Shown: positions 1-11,924 of the stretch, one piece after another
How positions within the stretch are numbered: position 1 is the first letter of the stretch
How the letters are laid out: every line of letters starts with the position of its first letter
NCBI GenBank assembly: GCA_016648135.1
Contig: JADDOH010000175.1
Span: forward strand, 48,031 to 112,030
Length of the DNA: 64,000 nucleotides
From: Agrypnia vestita
Lineage: Eukaryota > Arthropoda > Insecta > Trichoptera > Phryganeidae
Direction: 5' to 3'
Made by a program: the position numbers and the translations under genes
The notes under the pieces: generated by a model
What the model was told of the DNA's origin: nothing
Databases searched by the model: none
Seen by the model: only the letters and a program-made list of their open reading frames with translations

Positions 1-309
1 CTGTGTTTTCTTTTGCGGCACCGTCGCCATACACATCATTAATCCTTCGAGCCGTTTCTGCAGCACTGGTGCCACGGTGGAACTCGTACTCGTAAATAAC
101 GCGATATTTCAAGTTTTTCATTTTGTTAACTGAGTGACGCAAAGAAAAAAACAATTGAGGAAAAAACAAATGAATTATAATTTTCAAAACACAAATACAT
201 GAGTAAATAGCTGTATAAATTTGGATTTGGAATTCCTAACCAAAGAGAAGATATTTGAGATCAAATTTGCCAGTACGGCAAAACGCCAATTTCATATGTA
301 AGGACCTAA
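1..309 (-). mobile_element. Mariner element, partial copy cut by the window edge
   Basis: This matches 12902-13210 of the complete mariner with only three visible differences in 309 bases, so the two copies are close relatives. It holds the N-terminal start of the transposase on the minus strand, the 5' untranslated part and one terminal inverted repeat. The element ends in GGACCTAA at 309 and is followed by TA (310-311), the usual mariner target duplication. The rest of the element lies outside the window, so intactness cannot be judged. Confidence 0.9.
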
Positions 310-783
310 TATACGTTAATAATGTAATGTTATAATTATTGAAGACGATACTAGAACTGAGTAAATAAAAATAGGAAAAGGTGTTTAACAAAGTGACACA
401 ATCTCGCCCATGCTCTTTATGTTAGCCTTTAGGATGTGTTCAAAAACCTGAAATGAGATAACAAAAGTGTGAAAATAGATGGCATTTACTCAAGTCACTT
501 AAAATTTTCTGATGACATGGTAGTTGTGAGTGAAAACATTGAAGAACCAAGTACAATGATAAAATAACTATACCAGGTTTCGAGCAAAGTTTGTCGTAGT
601 ATGAATCTAAAGAATGCAAATTTTTTGAGCTCATAGAGCAAATTCATCATTATCAATAATATTAAAAAAGTGTATGTAAACATATATTTGGGGAAAAATA
701 TACAAAAAGACAAAGATAAGCATACAGCAGAATCTCCAAGATGAATAGGAATGAGCAAGGCATCTTTTGGCAAACTTTGTTTT
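310..783. other. Unassigned AT-rich DNA between mariner and SINE
   Basis: No motif, repeat or coding signal recognised. The short open frames here show no domain and overlap each other in several frames. Confidence 0.5.
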
Positions 784-966
784 TAATAAAAATAAAGATG
801 CTAACTCGGAATCCATGTCACATCATTATTCTTACTATTTTCTAATTAAGCTAAGCGTTTGTGCTATCAAAATAGGACTAAATTGCTGGTCTGGAATGAG
901 GTTCGAACCCGAGACCTTTTGATCACGAGGCGAGAGTCCTAACCACAAGACCAACGAGCTACTTAT
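784..966 (-). mobile_element. tRNA-derived SINE, copy 1 (best preserved)
   Basis: Read on the minus strand, the segment at about 966-893 looks like a tRNA: an A-box-like stretch around GTGGTTAGGACTC and a B box GGTTCGAACC. It is followed by a non-tRNA body that includes AGTCCTATTTTGATAGCAC. The same head plus body recurs at 6882-7070, 9755-9905 and 13300-13400, which marks it as a dispersed SINE rather than a functional tRNA gene. The acceptor stem does not close. The parental tRNA is not clear. Confidence 0.75.
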
Positions 967-1035
967 ACATATATTTAAAAACAAATGGATCCCAATCAAC
1001 TTAACGAAAAAATCCTTTGAATCGTGAAAACTGCC

Positions 1036-1500
1036 ATGGGGTGGAGGAACATTGCAAAAAAAAGTGTAGAAATGGTCAAATGCACACAACGATCCATGAA
1101 AAGATTGATGCATATGCACAAAATGATCCATGGAGAGATCTCTGCTTATTTCTTACCTACCTATTTTATCTACCTAATTTCATCATCTCTTAGGCTTATG
1201 CCTAAGAGATGATGAAATTAGGTACAGAATTAGAGTAGTGGATATCATGTATCGTGTAGCAGAGCTAAAATGGCAATAGACAAGGCATTTTGCAAGGCAG
1301 AATTTCAGAAATTGGACTCTCCTAAAGTGGAGACCTTGGGTGAGTAAAAGAGGCGTTGGAAGACCTCAAAAGATATGGACCGACGATATATAGGAGAAGA
1401 AGAAATGGCTAAAACAAGAACACAACGTACAAACGTACGGTGTGAAAAGGCTTATATCCAGCAGTATAAGATGAAGGCTGAAGAAGAAGAGGAAGAAAAA
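1036..1500 (+). mobile_element. LINE 3' fragment (family B), with internal inverted duplication
   Basis: Conceptual translation in shifting frames gives phrases typical of the C-terminal end of insect LINE reverse transcriptases, such as KRGVGRPQKIWTDDI followed by a tract ending EKAYIQQY. The same family occurs on the minus strand at 24436-24870, which shares the KSVEKLKCTQ and LRDEL regions. The copy is broken by frameshifts and by a perfect inverted repeat at 1171-1224. It is a dead fragment. The clade is not certain; RTE or Proto2 are possible. Confidence 0.65.
1171..1224. repeat. Perfect 25-bp inverted repeat with 4-nt loop
   Basis: Left arm 1171-1195 and right arm 1200-1224 are perfect reverse complements around the loop TTAT. 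The right arm continues the LINE reading direction (compare 24710-24765), so the left arm is an inverted local copy. Confidence 0.9.
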
Positions 1501-1897
1501 TAAATAAGATACATACATTAAAATATAAACATAAACATTAGAAAGGCAAAAGCGTTTACCAACATATTTTTTAGTGTCATATTGGATGTCCCATTCCGTT
1601 TTTAGTTTAGGCTTACAGCTAATACTTGGTACTGATGAAGCTTCAGTGAAAACAAAACCAGTTATCGATAAAAATAATAAATTTGATTTTTATAAAGTTT
1701 ATTTTTAAATAAATAATTATATTTATTATCACAAAATTTTTTTTCCGGCACTGGCCGCATAAAATAAAAAGGGCTGCACCATCATGGGAGACGAAAATTT
1801 AGGTAGATTTACAAAGATACATTTTCTTCTGGCACTTCTAAAGGAACACACATATAAAATTATTTCTTTATTGCAATTTTTTTTTTGGGTCGCAATC
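1501..1897. other. Unassigned AT-rich spacer
   Basis: Lies between two LINE fragments of different families. Nothing recognised apart from a T-rich run near 1878 that abuts the 3' end of the next LINE and may be its A-rich tail. Confidence 0.4.
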
Positions 1898-2965
1898 CTA
1901 GGATTGGTCTGCAACAAGCGCTCGCTTTCTCCACTTCTTTCTGTCACCTGCCAGCTTCTTCTTTTCTTGGTAGGTGCTACAGCGCCTATTTCCGATAATT
2001 TGGTCTACGTAGCTTAATCTCGGGCGGCCTCTACGATTGTTGCCTTCAAAATTTACCTCGACGATGGTTAAAAGCAGGCTCGGATGCCTTTTATTATGAC
2101 CTATCCAAATTGCTCGCTGTTGGGCGATTTTGTTAAGGAGCCGCCTCTTTTCGACCACCCTACTCAACACCTCATCGTTTCGGATATGTTCTGAAAAATG
2201 GATCCTCGCCATGCGCCTGTAGCACCACATCTCAAAGGCAGCTAACCTCCCGGACATGCTGTGGCCGATGGTCCATGTTTCACTGCCATACATTAGCCTT
2301 TAAATCTATGTTGGGGGATTCAAGGTTTTTCAATTTTTTGTTGAAGGCGACTCTTTGCGACTTGTTGTATTCTGCTTATGATGTCAGCCTCTGAGCGGCC
2401 ACTTTCGGAAATTTTGCTACCCAAATATGTGAATTCTTTCACTTGTTCGATAGCGACGCCACTCAAAACAACATTTGTCGACACCTCTTCTCTTCCAACA
2501 ACCATGCAATTTGTTTTGTCTTTGTTTATTTTCGTGTTATATTTATCTGACAAAACATTTTCCATCTTTCTCAGAGTCTCGTTCGATTCTTATTCTGACT
2601 CCGCAAGCGGTGCAATATCGTCAGCATATCTAATTATGTCAATTTTTTGTCCTTGGATTCTCACGTCAGGCCAATTTGTCATTTCTTCTCTCACCTCGTC
2701 GATAGCCTATTGTATGTAGCAATTGAACAATGCTGGTGACATCGAGCAGCCCTGTCTTACTCCCTGGCCAACATTTGCTTCAGCACTGCTGTCTCCATAT
2801 ATTATTACAGCGGTTTCATTTTTATATAAGCTCCATATTGTGCGTCTATCTTCGAAACTTAGTCCAGACTACTTAGTCGAAGGCTTTTTCCAGGTCTATA
2901 AAAGCCACGTATTTGTCTTTGTTTTCCTTATTCGTTTTTCTAGAATAAGTCTTAGACTAAGAATT
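1898..2965 (-). pseudogene. LINE reverse transcriptase fragment (family A), 5' truncated
   Basis: Minus-strand reading starts near 2965 with reverse transcriptase motif A (VAFIDLEKAFD, 2890-2925) and continues through decayed RT sequence. The thumb region follows (QVKEFTYLGSKISESG, within 2320-2565), then the C-terminal tail (LAAFEMWCYRRMARI, RRGRPRLSYVDQI, ending ADQS at 1898). It is split by several stop codons and frameshifts. There is no endonuclease domain, so only the 3' part of a LINE inserted or survived. The tail wording resembles insect RTE/Proto2-type elements; clade assignment is inference. Confidence 0.8.
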
Positions 2966-5900
2966 GCAAAAAAATAAATAAAAATAAATGCAAAATCAAA
3001 TGGCCGCCTCATATCTATTTCCATGGAGCTTCTTCTCTATGCAACATTTCCCAGTTCACGTTTGTTCGAGACAGAAAAAGGAAGAATCATAAACTTTTAA
3101 GAAATTAAATACCTACAATGGAACATAATATTCGATTTGAAAAAAAAACACCTATAATAGATTCTAACAAACGTCTACATTGTATGTGTCGTGTAAAAGC
3201 AAAGGCAGCAATATCCAAAAAAAAATATAATGCGGTCATCGAGGATTATTCAACATCTTATAGAAAATACTTTATATAAATATAAAGGAAATATCATTTT
3301 GGAAAGGATAGATACATAAAATCTAAAATTCAGTACATTCTAAATAAATAATCCTCGGTGGCTCTGTTGAAAACATATTATGTTTTTTTTGGAAATTGCT
3401 GTCATTGCTTTTACACCCCAGATCATTATCATCATCTTCATCCCGTTATCCTAGTCGAGTCGGGGGCCCAAAGACTCGACAATGTGCTTCCATATTCCCC
3501 TGTCTTGCGCTGCTTCCACATGTGTCAACCAGTATAGAACCATTCTGCTTTTCATACACATATTTTTGTTGCTCCTTTAACTAGTAACATTCCAAGATTT
3601 TTGAGATGCTGATTTTTCTACATATCTTTGGGCATGTCACACTGCGTCAGTTGACATATATTGTAAATATTTCATTTCTAAAAAAAGAAATAATATTTTT
3701 TTCTGTCTCAAACAAACGTGCACTGGGAAAATTTGCGTGTCAGTCACGGAGGAGGAGATCCACGGAAATAGATAGAAACAAAACATGACGTGACCCTTTT
3801 TTCCAAAAACTTTCTAATAAATGAGTTGTTAAATATATACTTTTAACAGGTGCCAATAAAAAAATCATTTCACCAGTGTAAAAAATATCCAAATTTCTAC
3901 CTAAGTTTAATTCTCAAAGGGAGGGTGTTAACCCCTTAAGTTATTTCTGTTGCTTGATTTTTTTTAAATATTTTAGATATATAGATATTTTGAAATGAGA
4001 TATCCCATGGAAATTTACTCTTATGTATCAATACGGTAAAAAAATAATGAAAATGAAAGTTGAAAATAAATATAATATAAAATAAAATAAAACTCCGTTT
4101 TTTGCTTTAAATGTTTGTTATTATTGAGTCGTTCTGAATAATAGAATTTGTTTATTATGAGTGAATATAAAATTACTCTTTGTAAACATTTTATTATAAT
4201 TATTGTTAGAAAATTGTAATAATTAACATGAACAATGATTACAACATAGCTAGCTATCAAGCAGTATGCTTTCATCATTATTCTTCTTTACACTGGCATA
4301 AAATAATTCTCTAAAAGCTAACTGATATCAATAATAGCGTACTGTTTAACCACCAGTTGCAAGGGCAACAGCAATGGAGTGAAGCCGTGAAAAAAGTTTG
4401 AAATATTGTTCAAATATTAAATTTCATAATGGTTGTTCGCCAACCATTGTGCGGTGTTTGATTGAAGTTCTTGCCACGCTCCCCATTGTATCCAGAGCAA
4501 ACGTGTATTTCCTAATAAATATGAAATTCTCGGTTTATTTCTAGGGCAATCCTGATTTCCTTAATATTCATTTTTGGAATGAGTTCAATTTCTTTATAAA
4601 TTCAAACGTGTTTTTTTCACAAAATTTTATAACAATATGTTGGGACATAATATAAGATGTTCAAAAATAAAACCGGTGCTATAAATACCATTAATTTGAT
4701 CATAGGCCAGGGTATGGACCCTGAAAAAAAAATTCAGGTAGATATATTATGAGTATTATTCCTATTTACTTGAACCTTGCGCTTTTTTATCACGTGACAC
4801 TTGCATACATCACGAAATACATACGAAAACCGTAAAATTCTGTATGTAGGTTCTAATTCATCTTTACACTGCCAAATTGGTGATCATTCTACCGAGACGA
4901 TCAATTATTTATCAACCCTTCAAATCGGAGGCCCCAACGTAATCGACCACCCTATCAAACCATTGATTTTAGTTTTTAGGATAATCAAATAATCATGATA
5001 AGTTCTTTCAACATTATATAGATATACAGATATTTTATTCTTCTCGATATAATTTTCGTAGCATTATTGTGCAATGTTATTAATCTTTGCACTTCTGAAA
5101 TCGGTTGTGTTATTACTCATTACTGACGATCCCGACTTTTCCTCCAAAATATCTGAAACTGTTTTTGTATTATGTACCTACTTGTTTATCTATTGAATAA
5201 AATTGTGTTTTTCTTTATTATCGCCAATTTATATTTTAATTATTAAAAATTTTGAATAATGAAATATTTGAATTTTTTTTTTTTTTTGAAAAAATAAATG
5301 TCCAAAAGGTATAAAAGGGAAGATTCCCAGAAAAACGGGAGCATTTTTAGCATTTTAGTAATATTTTGAATCAGTTGGTCAGAGAGCATTTAAAACATTT
5401 TTAAATCAAGGTATCCGGGTAGTATGTAGCTTCGTGACAGTTTTTTAGTTATTATTGCTTTTTTTGCTATTTTCAAAGAATTTTCACTTTGGTTGCTCAC
5501 TTTATAATTCCATTTCGTGTTTTACTTATTCTTATTTCGAACGATAAAAGAATCAGTTTATTTAATTCATTGGCAAAGGTGGAGTTTAAAATTGTCGAGA
5601 TTTGAGACTCGTATAGACATTGATCAGTCTCTTTTCCCGGGGCTGGAATGAACACTGACGTCTATGCTATTGTCTGCTGATATCCATGAAAATTTAACAC
5701 TAACTTTCTTTCAAAGCCCCATAGGATAGCCAGCAGCGTCTTTTATCTAGTCAGTCACGCTCTTTCTCTATTTGTCCAGTCAATACTAAGTTTTCACTTC
5801 TCTCTACGAGCGATGTGTACAAAAAATTGGAAGACGCGTCCTCACAAGCCAAAAATGAAATGTTGTTGACGTAATTTATAAGGCTTACTGTAATTCTTGC

Positions 5901-6039
5901 GATTGTCATTATGTTTAATTAATTATGGTTGAAGAAGACTATGATAAGTCACTCAGGAACAAAAATGAGTATAAAATTCTAGATCACGTTTCGGATGCGC
6001 AAGATTAATCTTCAGCGGAAAGCAAAGCATTCGGACCAG
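2966..6039. other. Long AT-rich stretch without recognised genes
   Basis: About 3 kb read on both strands. It contains homopolymer runs (for example the T run at 5272-5287) and many short open frames with biased Lys/Asn/Ile/Phe content typical of AT-rich noncoding DNA. No transposon terminus, domain or RNA gene recognised. Confidence 0.45.
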
Positions 6040-6460
6040 AAAATGAGGAGAGCTGGTGGCGGGTGCATTCAGCATAATTCATTACACCAGCTGCGCTCGC
6101 GAGGATAGTCTCCGTGCAGCCGGTCTTCCGTCACGCCCTCCACGTACGGGTTGCGGCCGAACCAGAAGGGAGATTTATGACGTTAGAAGGCGGGAATCTG
6201 AAGAAAAATGGACTCATCCTCCTGCCGGGGGGAGAGTTTCAATTATAACGGCACCCCGGGGAAGCGAAAAACGTTCAGGAAATATTTTTTACGTGTCCTG
6301 GCTGGAAGTAATGCTCCCTAGCCACGCGGTGATATTTTTTGATTAAAATGTGGTAATTTTCCTTTTATACCCGGGGAACGCCTGAATTGTAGAATGCTCG
6401 CAATTCCCTGGATGACCGTTGGTACAAACCTCTCCGGCATCAGAGAATTCCATGTGCAGG
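6040..6460. other. GC-richer island, function unknown
   Basis: This segment is clearly richer in G and C than its surroundings, with several CG dinucleotides and runs such as GCCGGGGGGAGAG. An open frame of 96 codons crosses it (6056-6346) but lacks an ATG at its start and shows no domain. It may be part of an old element, a regulatory region or a noncoding exon. I see no TIR or target duplication around it. Confidence 0.35.
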
Positions 6461-6881
6461 AGTAAATTTAATATTTTCTCTTCTCCAATGGTCCCTCGTT
6501 GCGACGCTTACGTCTGCTAGGATTTATCTATTACGAGGCATAGACACTCACACAATAGAGAGCTAGATATGAAGTTTGGAATCTAACTGTGTTACCGAGA
6601 AGAAAATCCGCTTTACCAGACCTCAGGCGTATTTGCACAAGAGAGCATTAGAATGACAATATTAAAACTACACAGTAAATAGAAGAAAATAAAAAATATG
6701 GAGCAAGCAAAAAATTTCAACATCCAATTTAAAGCATCTAGCCTTGGATTAGTTTATTAGATCGTAGGACGTTATTCAGAAAATATAAGATGGAAGAAAC
6801 ATGAAGGGCCGATTAAGAAAAGGAAGGAAATTTTCTGAATTAACGCAAAATTCTTAATGATATTTTGAATACGTAATTATT
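6461..6881. other. Unassigned AT-rich DNA
   Basis: Nothing recognised on either strand. Confidence 0.4.
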
Positions 6882-7070
6882 TAAAAAAAAAAATAGAGAT
6901 GCGAACACGGAATACGAGTCACATCAATATTCTTACTATTTTCAAACTTAACTAAACGCTTGTGCTATGATAATAGGACTAACTTGCTGGTCTAGAGTGA
7001 GATTCGAACCTGCGACTTTTGGATCACGAAGCAGAATCCTAACCACAAATATAACAAGCTACTCATACAA
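6882..7070 (-). mobile_element. tRNA-derived SINE, copy 2
   Basis: Shares with copy 1 the body (CTTGTGCTATGATAATAGG, then ACTAACTTGCTGGTCTAG), a B-box-like GATTCGAACC and the A-box end. The far end of the body (AGATGCGAACACGGAAT, plus strand) also matches copy 1. Small deletions are present in the tRNA-like head. Confidence 0.7.
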
Positions 7071-8102
7071 GCTATCACACCCTTGGCCTATCTTGACATA
7101 GATCACCATTATTTGTAAATTAATATTATTTTGTCTTGAAACTTTTCGCACCCTTTACATTTAAAAAATCTTATCATGGTATAAGATAAGTAGAGAGGTA
7201 GGGTAGTAAAGCTGTGGATCCAAGTATTCCAGTGGCGTACAACTAGGCTTAATTGAAGTCAAAATATAAAAAAAAATGTTTTCAGAATAGTCACCCTAGA
7301 TCTCCAATAAACCAATTGCGTTTTGTATAAGAGATTTATAAAATATTATTGTATGTCCCAACATATTAGTAATACAATTTATTAGATAAATAAGTATTTA
7401 GAAATCAAAAATTTAGGATTTATATAACATACAATATTTTTAACGGGCAGGGGTAGATCTTTTCAATTTCAATTCCTTCGACAATCACTAAAAAATACTG
7501 AAATCACTCTCCATTTAAAAGTTTTCTATATATTATTGCTTCTCTATGACAAATATCAACGGAGTAATGTTTTATTTCAATTTTTCATAAAATTTAAAAT
7601 AAAATGGCGTATCGGCTGGCTTCTTCGAGATATTTTCTTTTTAAAGCAGGGTAGTTTGGGGTTACCTGGCAAGAAAGACGCATTGACGTTTTACGAATAT
7701 TGCATCATGAGATTTTCTGTAATAAGTAGTATTTCTATCAAAATCTTCCTAACAAAAAGGACACAGAACTAAAAAATCTCACATAAAATAGTATTAATAG
7801 TGAAATTGAAATACTTATAGATATTTGCAAAAAACTCGGTGATAACAATTTAACAGCTGTCCCAGAGCACCTACAAGCAAATAGGGTAAATCAAGAAACA
7901 AAATTTATTTTTATGGACTCAACTCCTTTATATAAAAAAACAATTTTTTTCCTGAACTTTGAGTAAGACACTAAGAATTCAAATATTTTTTATGTAATTT
8001 ATTTACTAACCTACATATCCCGAAAAGTCCGACAAAATTGTCTGAACTGTTTTCTCTTTCGTAAGAATTTAAATGTGCATATGGAATGCGAACATGGGCT
8101 GA
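7071..8102. other. Unassigned AT-rich DNA
   Basis: No gene recognised. A stretch at 7230-7240 (CAGTGGCGTA) looks like one end of a hAT element, but no matching opposite end was found nearby. Confidence 0.35.
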
Positions 8103-8907
8103 TTAACTCTTAAACCCTATCTAGGGTATTGGAGTACCCCGCTGGTGTTTAAAATATCAACAATTTTAACAATATTGCACTGTTGCAAAAATCTCTCTAG
8201 CTAATCTACTCTCGATAATTGGCGCGTAAGTATGTTAGTAAGCCGTGACCTCCCGGCAAGTACAGTCGCGTCCACAGGTGTTCCGGGGTACCCCAGTACC
8301 CCGTATAGTGATAGTTCTTCTTTCCAGTTCTAAGACCAAAATGTGGCCCATGCGTCTCTTCTACGGGTTGCTAAATACCGTTGGTGTCAACTCTTGGGTC
8401 TTATTCAAGCTGTCAACTAACATCGATAAAGAGAAAATAACCAAGAGGCATGAATTTCTTAAGAGTTTGTCAATGGCACTCGTAAAGCCTCATATGAGAG
8501 AAAAATTACAATGGACAAGTTTACCCCGGGATATCAGAGAAATTATACGTGCAGTCTTGAATATTCATAGTGAAGATCATAGGCCGGTCCCTGATAATCC
8601 CAAACCTGGTCGCTGCTGATTTTGTCCGCGCACAAAGAACAGAAAATCTCGATCTGTCTGTAACACTTATCGCCGCCATATTTGTGTTGACCATCAATAC
8701 AAAATCTGTCCTTCATGTAACGACAAAAAGTCTAGTAGTTTTTATTAATAAATTTTATTGTCTTTTCTTATTACTTTGCCATAATAAAAATAATATTTAA
8801 AAAAATATCAATTAATTTTATTTCATTATTTTTTTTTGCGCGAGATACTTCAGTACCCCGTGGTAGAAATAATTATATTCCCAGAGTGACAGAGTTTAAG
8901 AGTTTAA
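8103..8907 (+). mobile_element. piggyBac-like element, internally deleted
   Basis: TTAA sites occur at both ends (8103-8106 and 8110-8113; 8896-8899 and 8904-8907). The ends are imperfect inverted repeats sharing the core CTCTTAAAC plus GGG. A second motif, AGTACCCCG, sits near both ends in direct orientation (8131 and 8847). Only the C-terminal part of a transposase remains between them. The length of about 0.8 kb against 2-3 kb for autonomous piggyBacs indicates an internal deletion derivative. Exact ends are uncertain because the TTAA sites are doubled. Confidence 0.65.
8329..8737 (+). pseudogene. piggyBac transposase C-terminal remnant
   Basis: The plus-strand frame carries MWPMRLFYGLLNTVGVNSW, which resembles the conserved region late in piggyBac transposases. 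A cysteine-rich zinc-binding tail follows, with the pattern RC-FCP, SVCNTYRRHICVDH and KICPSC. A TGA stop falls directly after the first cysteine of that tail (about 8617-8619), so the protein is truncated. The N-terminal and catalytic aspartate region is absent. In intact relatives this tail binds the transposon ends. The copy cannot encode an active enzyme. Confidence 0.75.
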
Positions 8908-9379
8908 GCAAAATTGTAAATGACACAAGGTTATATGATATCTCACTTAGAGACGGCAACACCAATGAGACTTGAAGATAAATTCCAGCCTTACGTGAAT
9001 ACGGATCGATACAAAAACTTAAGGGAGATCTACACATGAATATGGTTGCAACAAACAACAAAGAAGAAAAAGCATTTAAATATTTTAAATAATAAAGCAT
9101 TGAAATAATTATGGATACCCTTCTCCACGATTAGCAAATAGAGATACTTTATAAATAGAATACTTTGCATCCCGAGCGTTTTTAACCTTTTCACATTTCC
9201 AATTTTTTTGTTCTGCCAACTCAAGTGGTATTATAAGAATTAAATTTGGCCCTTTTACTTATTATATATTACAACAAAACAACTATACTTTAAAAGGAGT
9301 ACTCGCGCACTTTATATAAAGAAAAATAAATTCATATATAAATAAAATGCAAAAATTATCACCGTTTATTGTAAAAAAA
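8908..9379. other. Unassigned AT-rich DNA
   Basis: Nothing recognised on either strand. Confidence 0.4.
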
Positions 9380-9660
9380 TAATTCTGAGGTGGTAAGAAA
9401 GGTGGAAATTGAGATGGTATGGTCACGTTGGATGCATGGTAATTAATCACTGTTAAATGATCATTGATCATCATACCCGAATTACGTACAGAGAAAGACA
9501 TACAGACAAAAATCGCATGGAAGGTGCAAAGGTATGGTCAGTAGCAGAGGCACGGATTGGGTGACGTTATCCAGGACAATGTATAGCCTAAGGACGAGGA
9601 AAGCAGTCCCCAATGGTTGACGACGTCAGTGAGTTAGGATGAATCCAGGGATAAGAATAT
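9380..9660 (+). pseudogene. Possible LINE C-terminal scrap
   Basis: Plus-strand translation gives a phrase close to the RWYGHV motif that precedes the end of many LINE ORF2 proteins. It is followed by a charged stretch with stops in all frames. The match is short and the assignment weak; it could be chance. Confidence 0.3.
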
Positions 9661-9754
9661 TATAAAATAATAATATTTGAAGTAGAACTTATGATATACA
9701 AAAATTTAAATTCTTAACACAAAAACTGTTTTTCTGGAAAAGTGATAAGGGATG

Positions 9755-9905
9755 AAGTGACGCATTAATATTTTAAACTTTTTTTAAATTTAACTAAACG
9801 CTTGCTTAATGAAAATAAGACTAACTTGCTTGTCTCTTGAAATAGAGCTCAAACTACCGACAACACTAGGCGAAAGCCATAAGTACTAGGCCAACAGCAA
9901 CTAAC
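9755..9905 (-). mobile_element. tRNA-derived SINE, copy 3 (diverged)
   Basis: The body segment AACTAAACGCTTGC followed by AATAAGACTAACTTGCT aligns with copies 1 and 2. The tRNA-like head is strongly decayed. Confidence 0.55.
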
Positions 9906-11104
9906 AATATAGATGATTATAAACCCTTAAAGGATTATGGCGATTGAAAATAGTAAAAACAACAATAAGTATATAAAAAACGTTGCTTTTTGATAAGTAT
10001 AAAAATATTTAACAGTTTTTAAGTTCTTATAGAGTATTTTAGGACAAAAAGGGTTGGTCTCATCTAGTTTGATAAAAAAATGCCGCTGCGTATTTACAAG
10101 ACTCAATGTTCTAGATGCTTCGCGAAACCTCGAGAGTGATCGAACGACCTCTCCACATTTCTAGTGATTTCTAATTTATTGTAAAACGTGTAGAGTGCTG
10201 TACAATCCTCGATAACTAGTGGTTCTTATTGCTTTAGACTCTAGACAATATATTGCATCTAAGCCCTAATCATTTACATACTTCCATTTTTCGAAAAACG
10301 TATAAACAAATCCGAACCGAATAACATTATTCAACAATAGCCCTACATAGTTTATAAATGTATTAGATAAATTACCTTTAAAGTATAAAATTCGAAGAAC
10401 AGTGCTGTCGCGTCAGAGTTACGTAATTGTGAGCGACTTTGTCGTATGGGATTTCAGTAGCGTAAAATACGACCGCAACCTTTTACCTCTTAACTAAATA
10501 AAAAATCCGGGTAAATATACTTTGCATCTTAGAATAAAATTTTCAAACAGAATTTCAAGGCAAATGAAAATCGCAAAAAAATTAAAACCCCTAAAAAATC
10601 ATTTGGAAGCACCATAGACAATATTTTGTACACGTATGTCACAAACATCACCACGGTATATGGTGGGCCTCGGTGGCCTTAAGGAAACACATTGATTCAT
10701 TGCATTCTAGATCAATCGTCAGCTGCAATGGCATTCTCAAAAGTGCTAAAGTTTTTTACAATTTATAATAAAAAAATAATGTGTAATAAAAAACTTTTCA
10801 TATTTATTATTGAATCTGTTTACGTAAGTATTTGAACACAAGATTTTTCCCACGGGTTTCAAAAAAAATCATTTTTATAGATAAGCTTTATATTTACTTA
10901 ATAAACAATATTGAAAAAAATATTAGATGATAAAAATAAAAAATTGAAACAATTGTATATCTTCTTTTAATTAACACAGTATCTTAAATTATTTTTGAGT
11001 AAAATAAATTTATTTAAATAATAAACACATTTGTTAGTTAAATGCGTATTCTATATATTAAAATAGAAATTAACCTTCGGCTATCGGCTATCGAAAATCG
11101 GTTC
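9906..11104. other. AT-rich DNA with one dispersed 85-90 nt repeat
   Basis: Positions 10156-10245 resemble 21954-22050; both contain TTCTAG, GTGCTGTA and AATCCTCGAT in order. This may be a fragment of an LTR or other interspersed repeat. No genes recognised. Confidence 0.4.
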
Positions 11105-11530
11105 GGGGGCCGGAGCAGGGTAAAATGTGACCCCAGTCAAATTTGCATTTAAATGAAGTATAATAGTTTAAAAATGTTCAATAATATTTTTAATTACATT
11201 TCTTATACAATGCAAATAAGATTCTATAAAATTTGTCGTCATTTTATTAGAAGCCGTAATATTTTGACGTCTCACCATTCACAAGCATCCGACATTTGGA
11301 AGGTGTACAAGCAGAATGAGGTAATCCTATTGTATAGAATATTGCCGATTGTCTATGGAAAAATATTTTTTTTCTACTTTGACTGTTTTACTACACATTA
11401 TAATTTTATCTTCTTCGGGTGTTTGTATTCTTTAGGATATTTGAGAGCATTTCAAAGAATACCAGCTCAAAATCAATAGTTTTAGGAATAACATTTTTGG
11501 GGTTAACTTGTACCCCGTTCGGGAAAGGTA
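11105..11530. mobile_element. Possible degraded DNA transposon with GGGTA/ACCCC ends
   Basis: The left end has AGGGTAAAATGTGACCCC and the right end, read in reverse complement, GGGGTACAAGTTAACCCC. These are two similar semi-palindromic ends about 400 bp apart. The inner open frame (11153-11479) shows no transposase motif. No clear target duplication seen. Confidence 0.35.
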
Positions 11531-11924
11531 GTGTTAATATCTTATATGTAGGTACAGAAGATAGTAAATAGTAAATATGAAGGTACTCTTTTTTGCATCA
11601 TTCGTCGAGGCTTACTGCTCTACTACAATTAGATCTCAAATATGAATACCTCTTAATTTAATACCAAAATTGTATCATATTAGGTACAAGGTTGATAGTG
11701 GTTCAAACGTATAGAACGTGCTTAGCGTACATACACTTTCACACTTTCTACTTTCATAGGACTAAGGTAGGTTTCGATATCATTAACCTCGGAATCAGTG
11801 CGCTTTTAAACCTGTGCAGTGGTTTTAATATTAGTTATCATATACATTACCTTCAATTGTCAAATTCTGACATAAAATCTTTTACAGTATCTGTACATAA
11901 AGGTATATTCTGTAACATTTTATA
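11531..11924. other. Unassigned AT-rich DNA flanking mariner
   Basis: Nothing recognised apart from the TA target site at 11923-11924. Confidence 0.4.

Noticed and set aside
893..966. Possible tRNA gene
   Set aside because: No closed acceptor stem, and the same head is linked to a shared body in three other places; a SINE explains it better.
6056..6346. 96-codon open frame in a GC-richer patch
   Set aside because: No ATG at its start, no domain and no splice context; not enough for a gene call.
7230..7245. hAT-like end CAGTGGCGTA
   Set aside because: No inverted partner or target duplication within reach; probably chance or a lone fragment.
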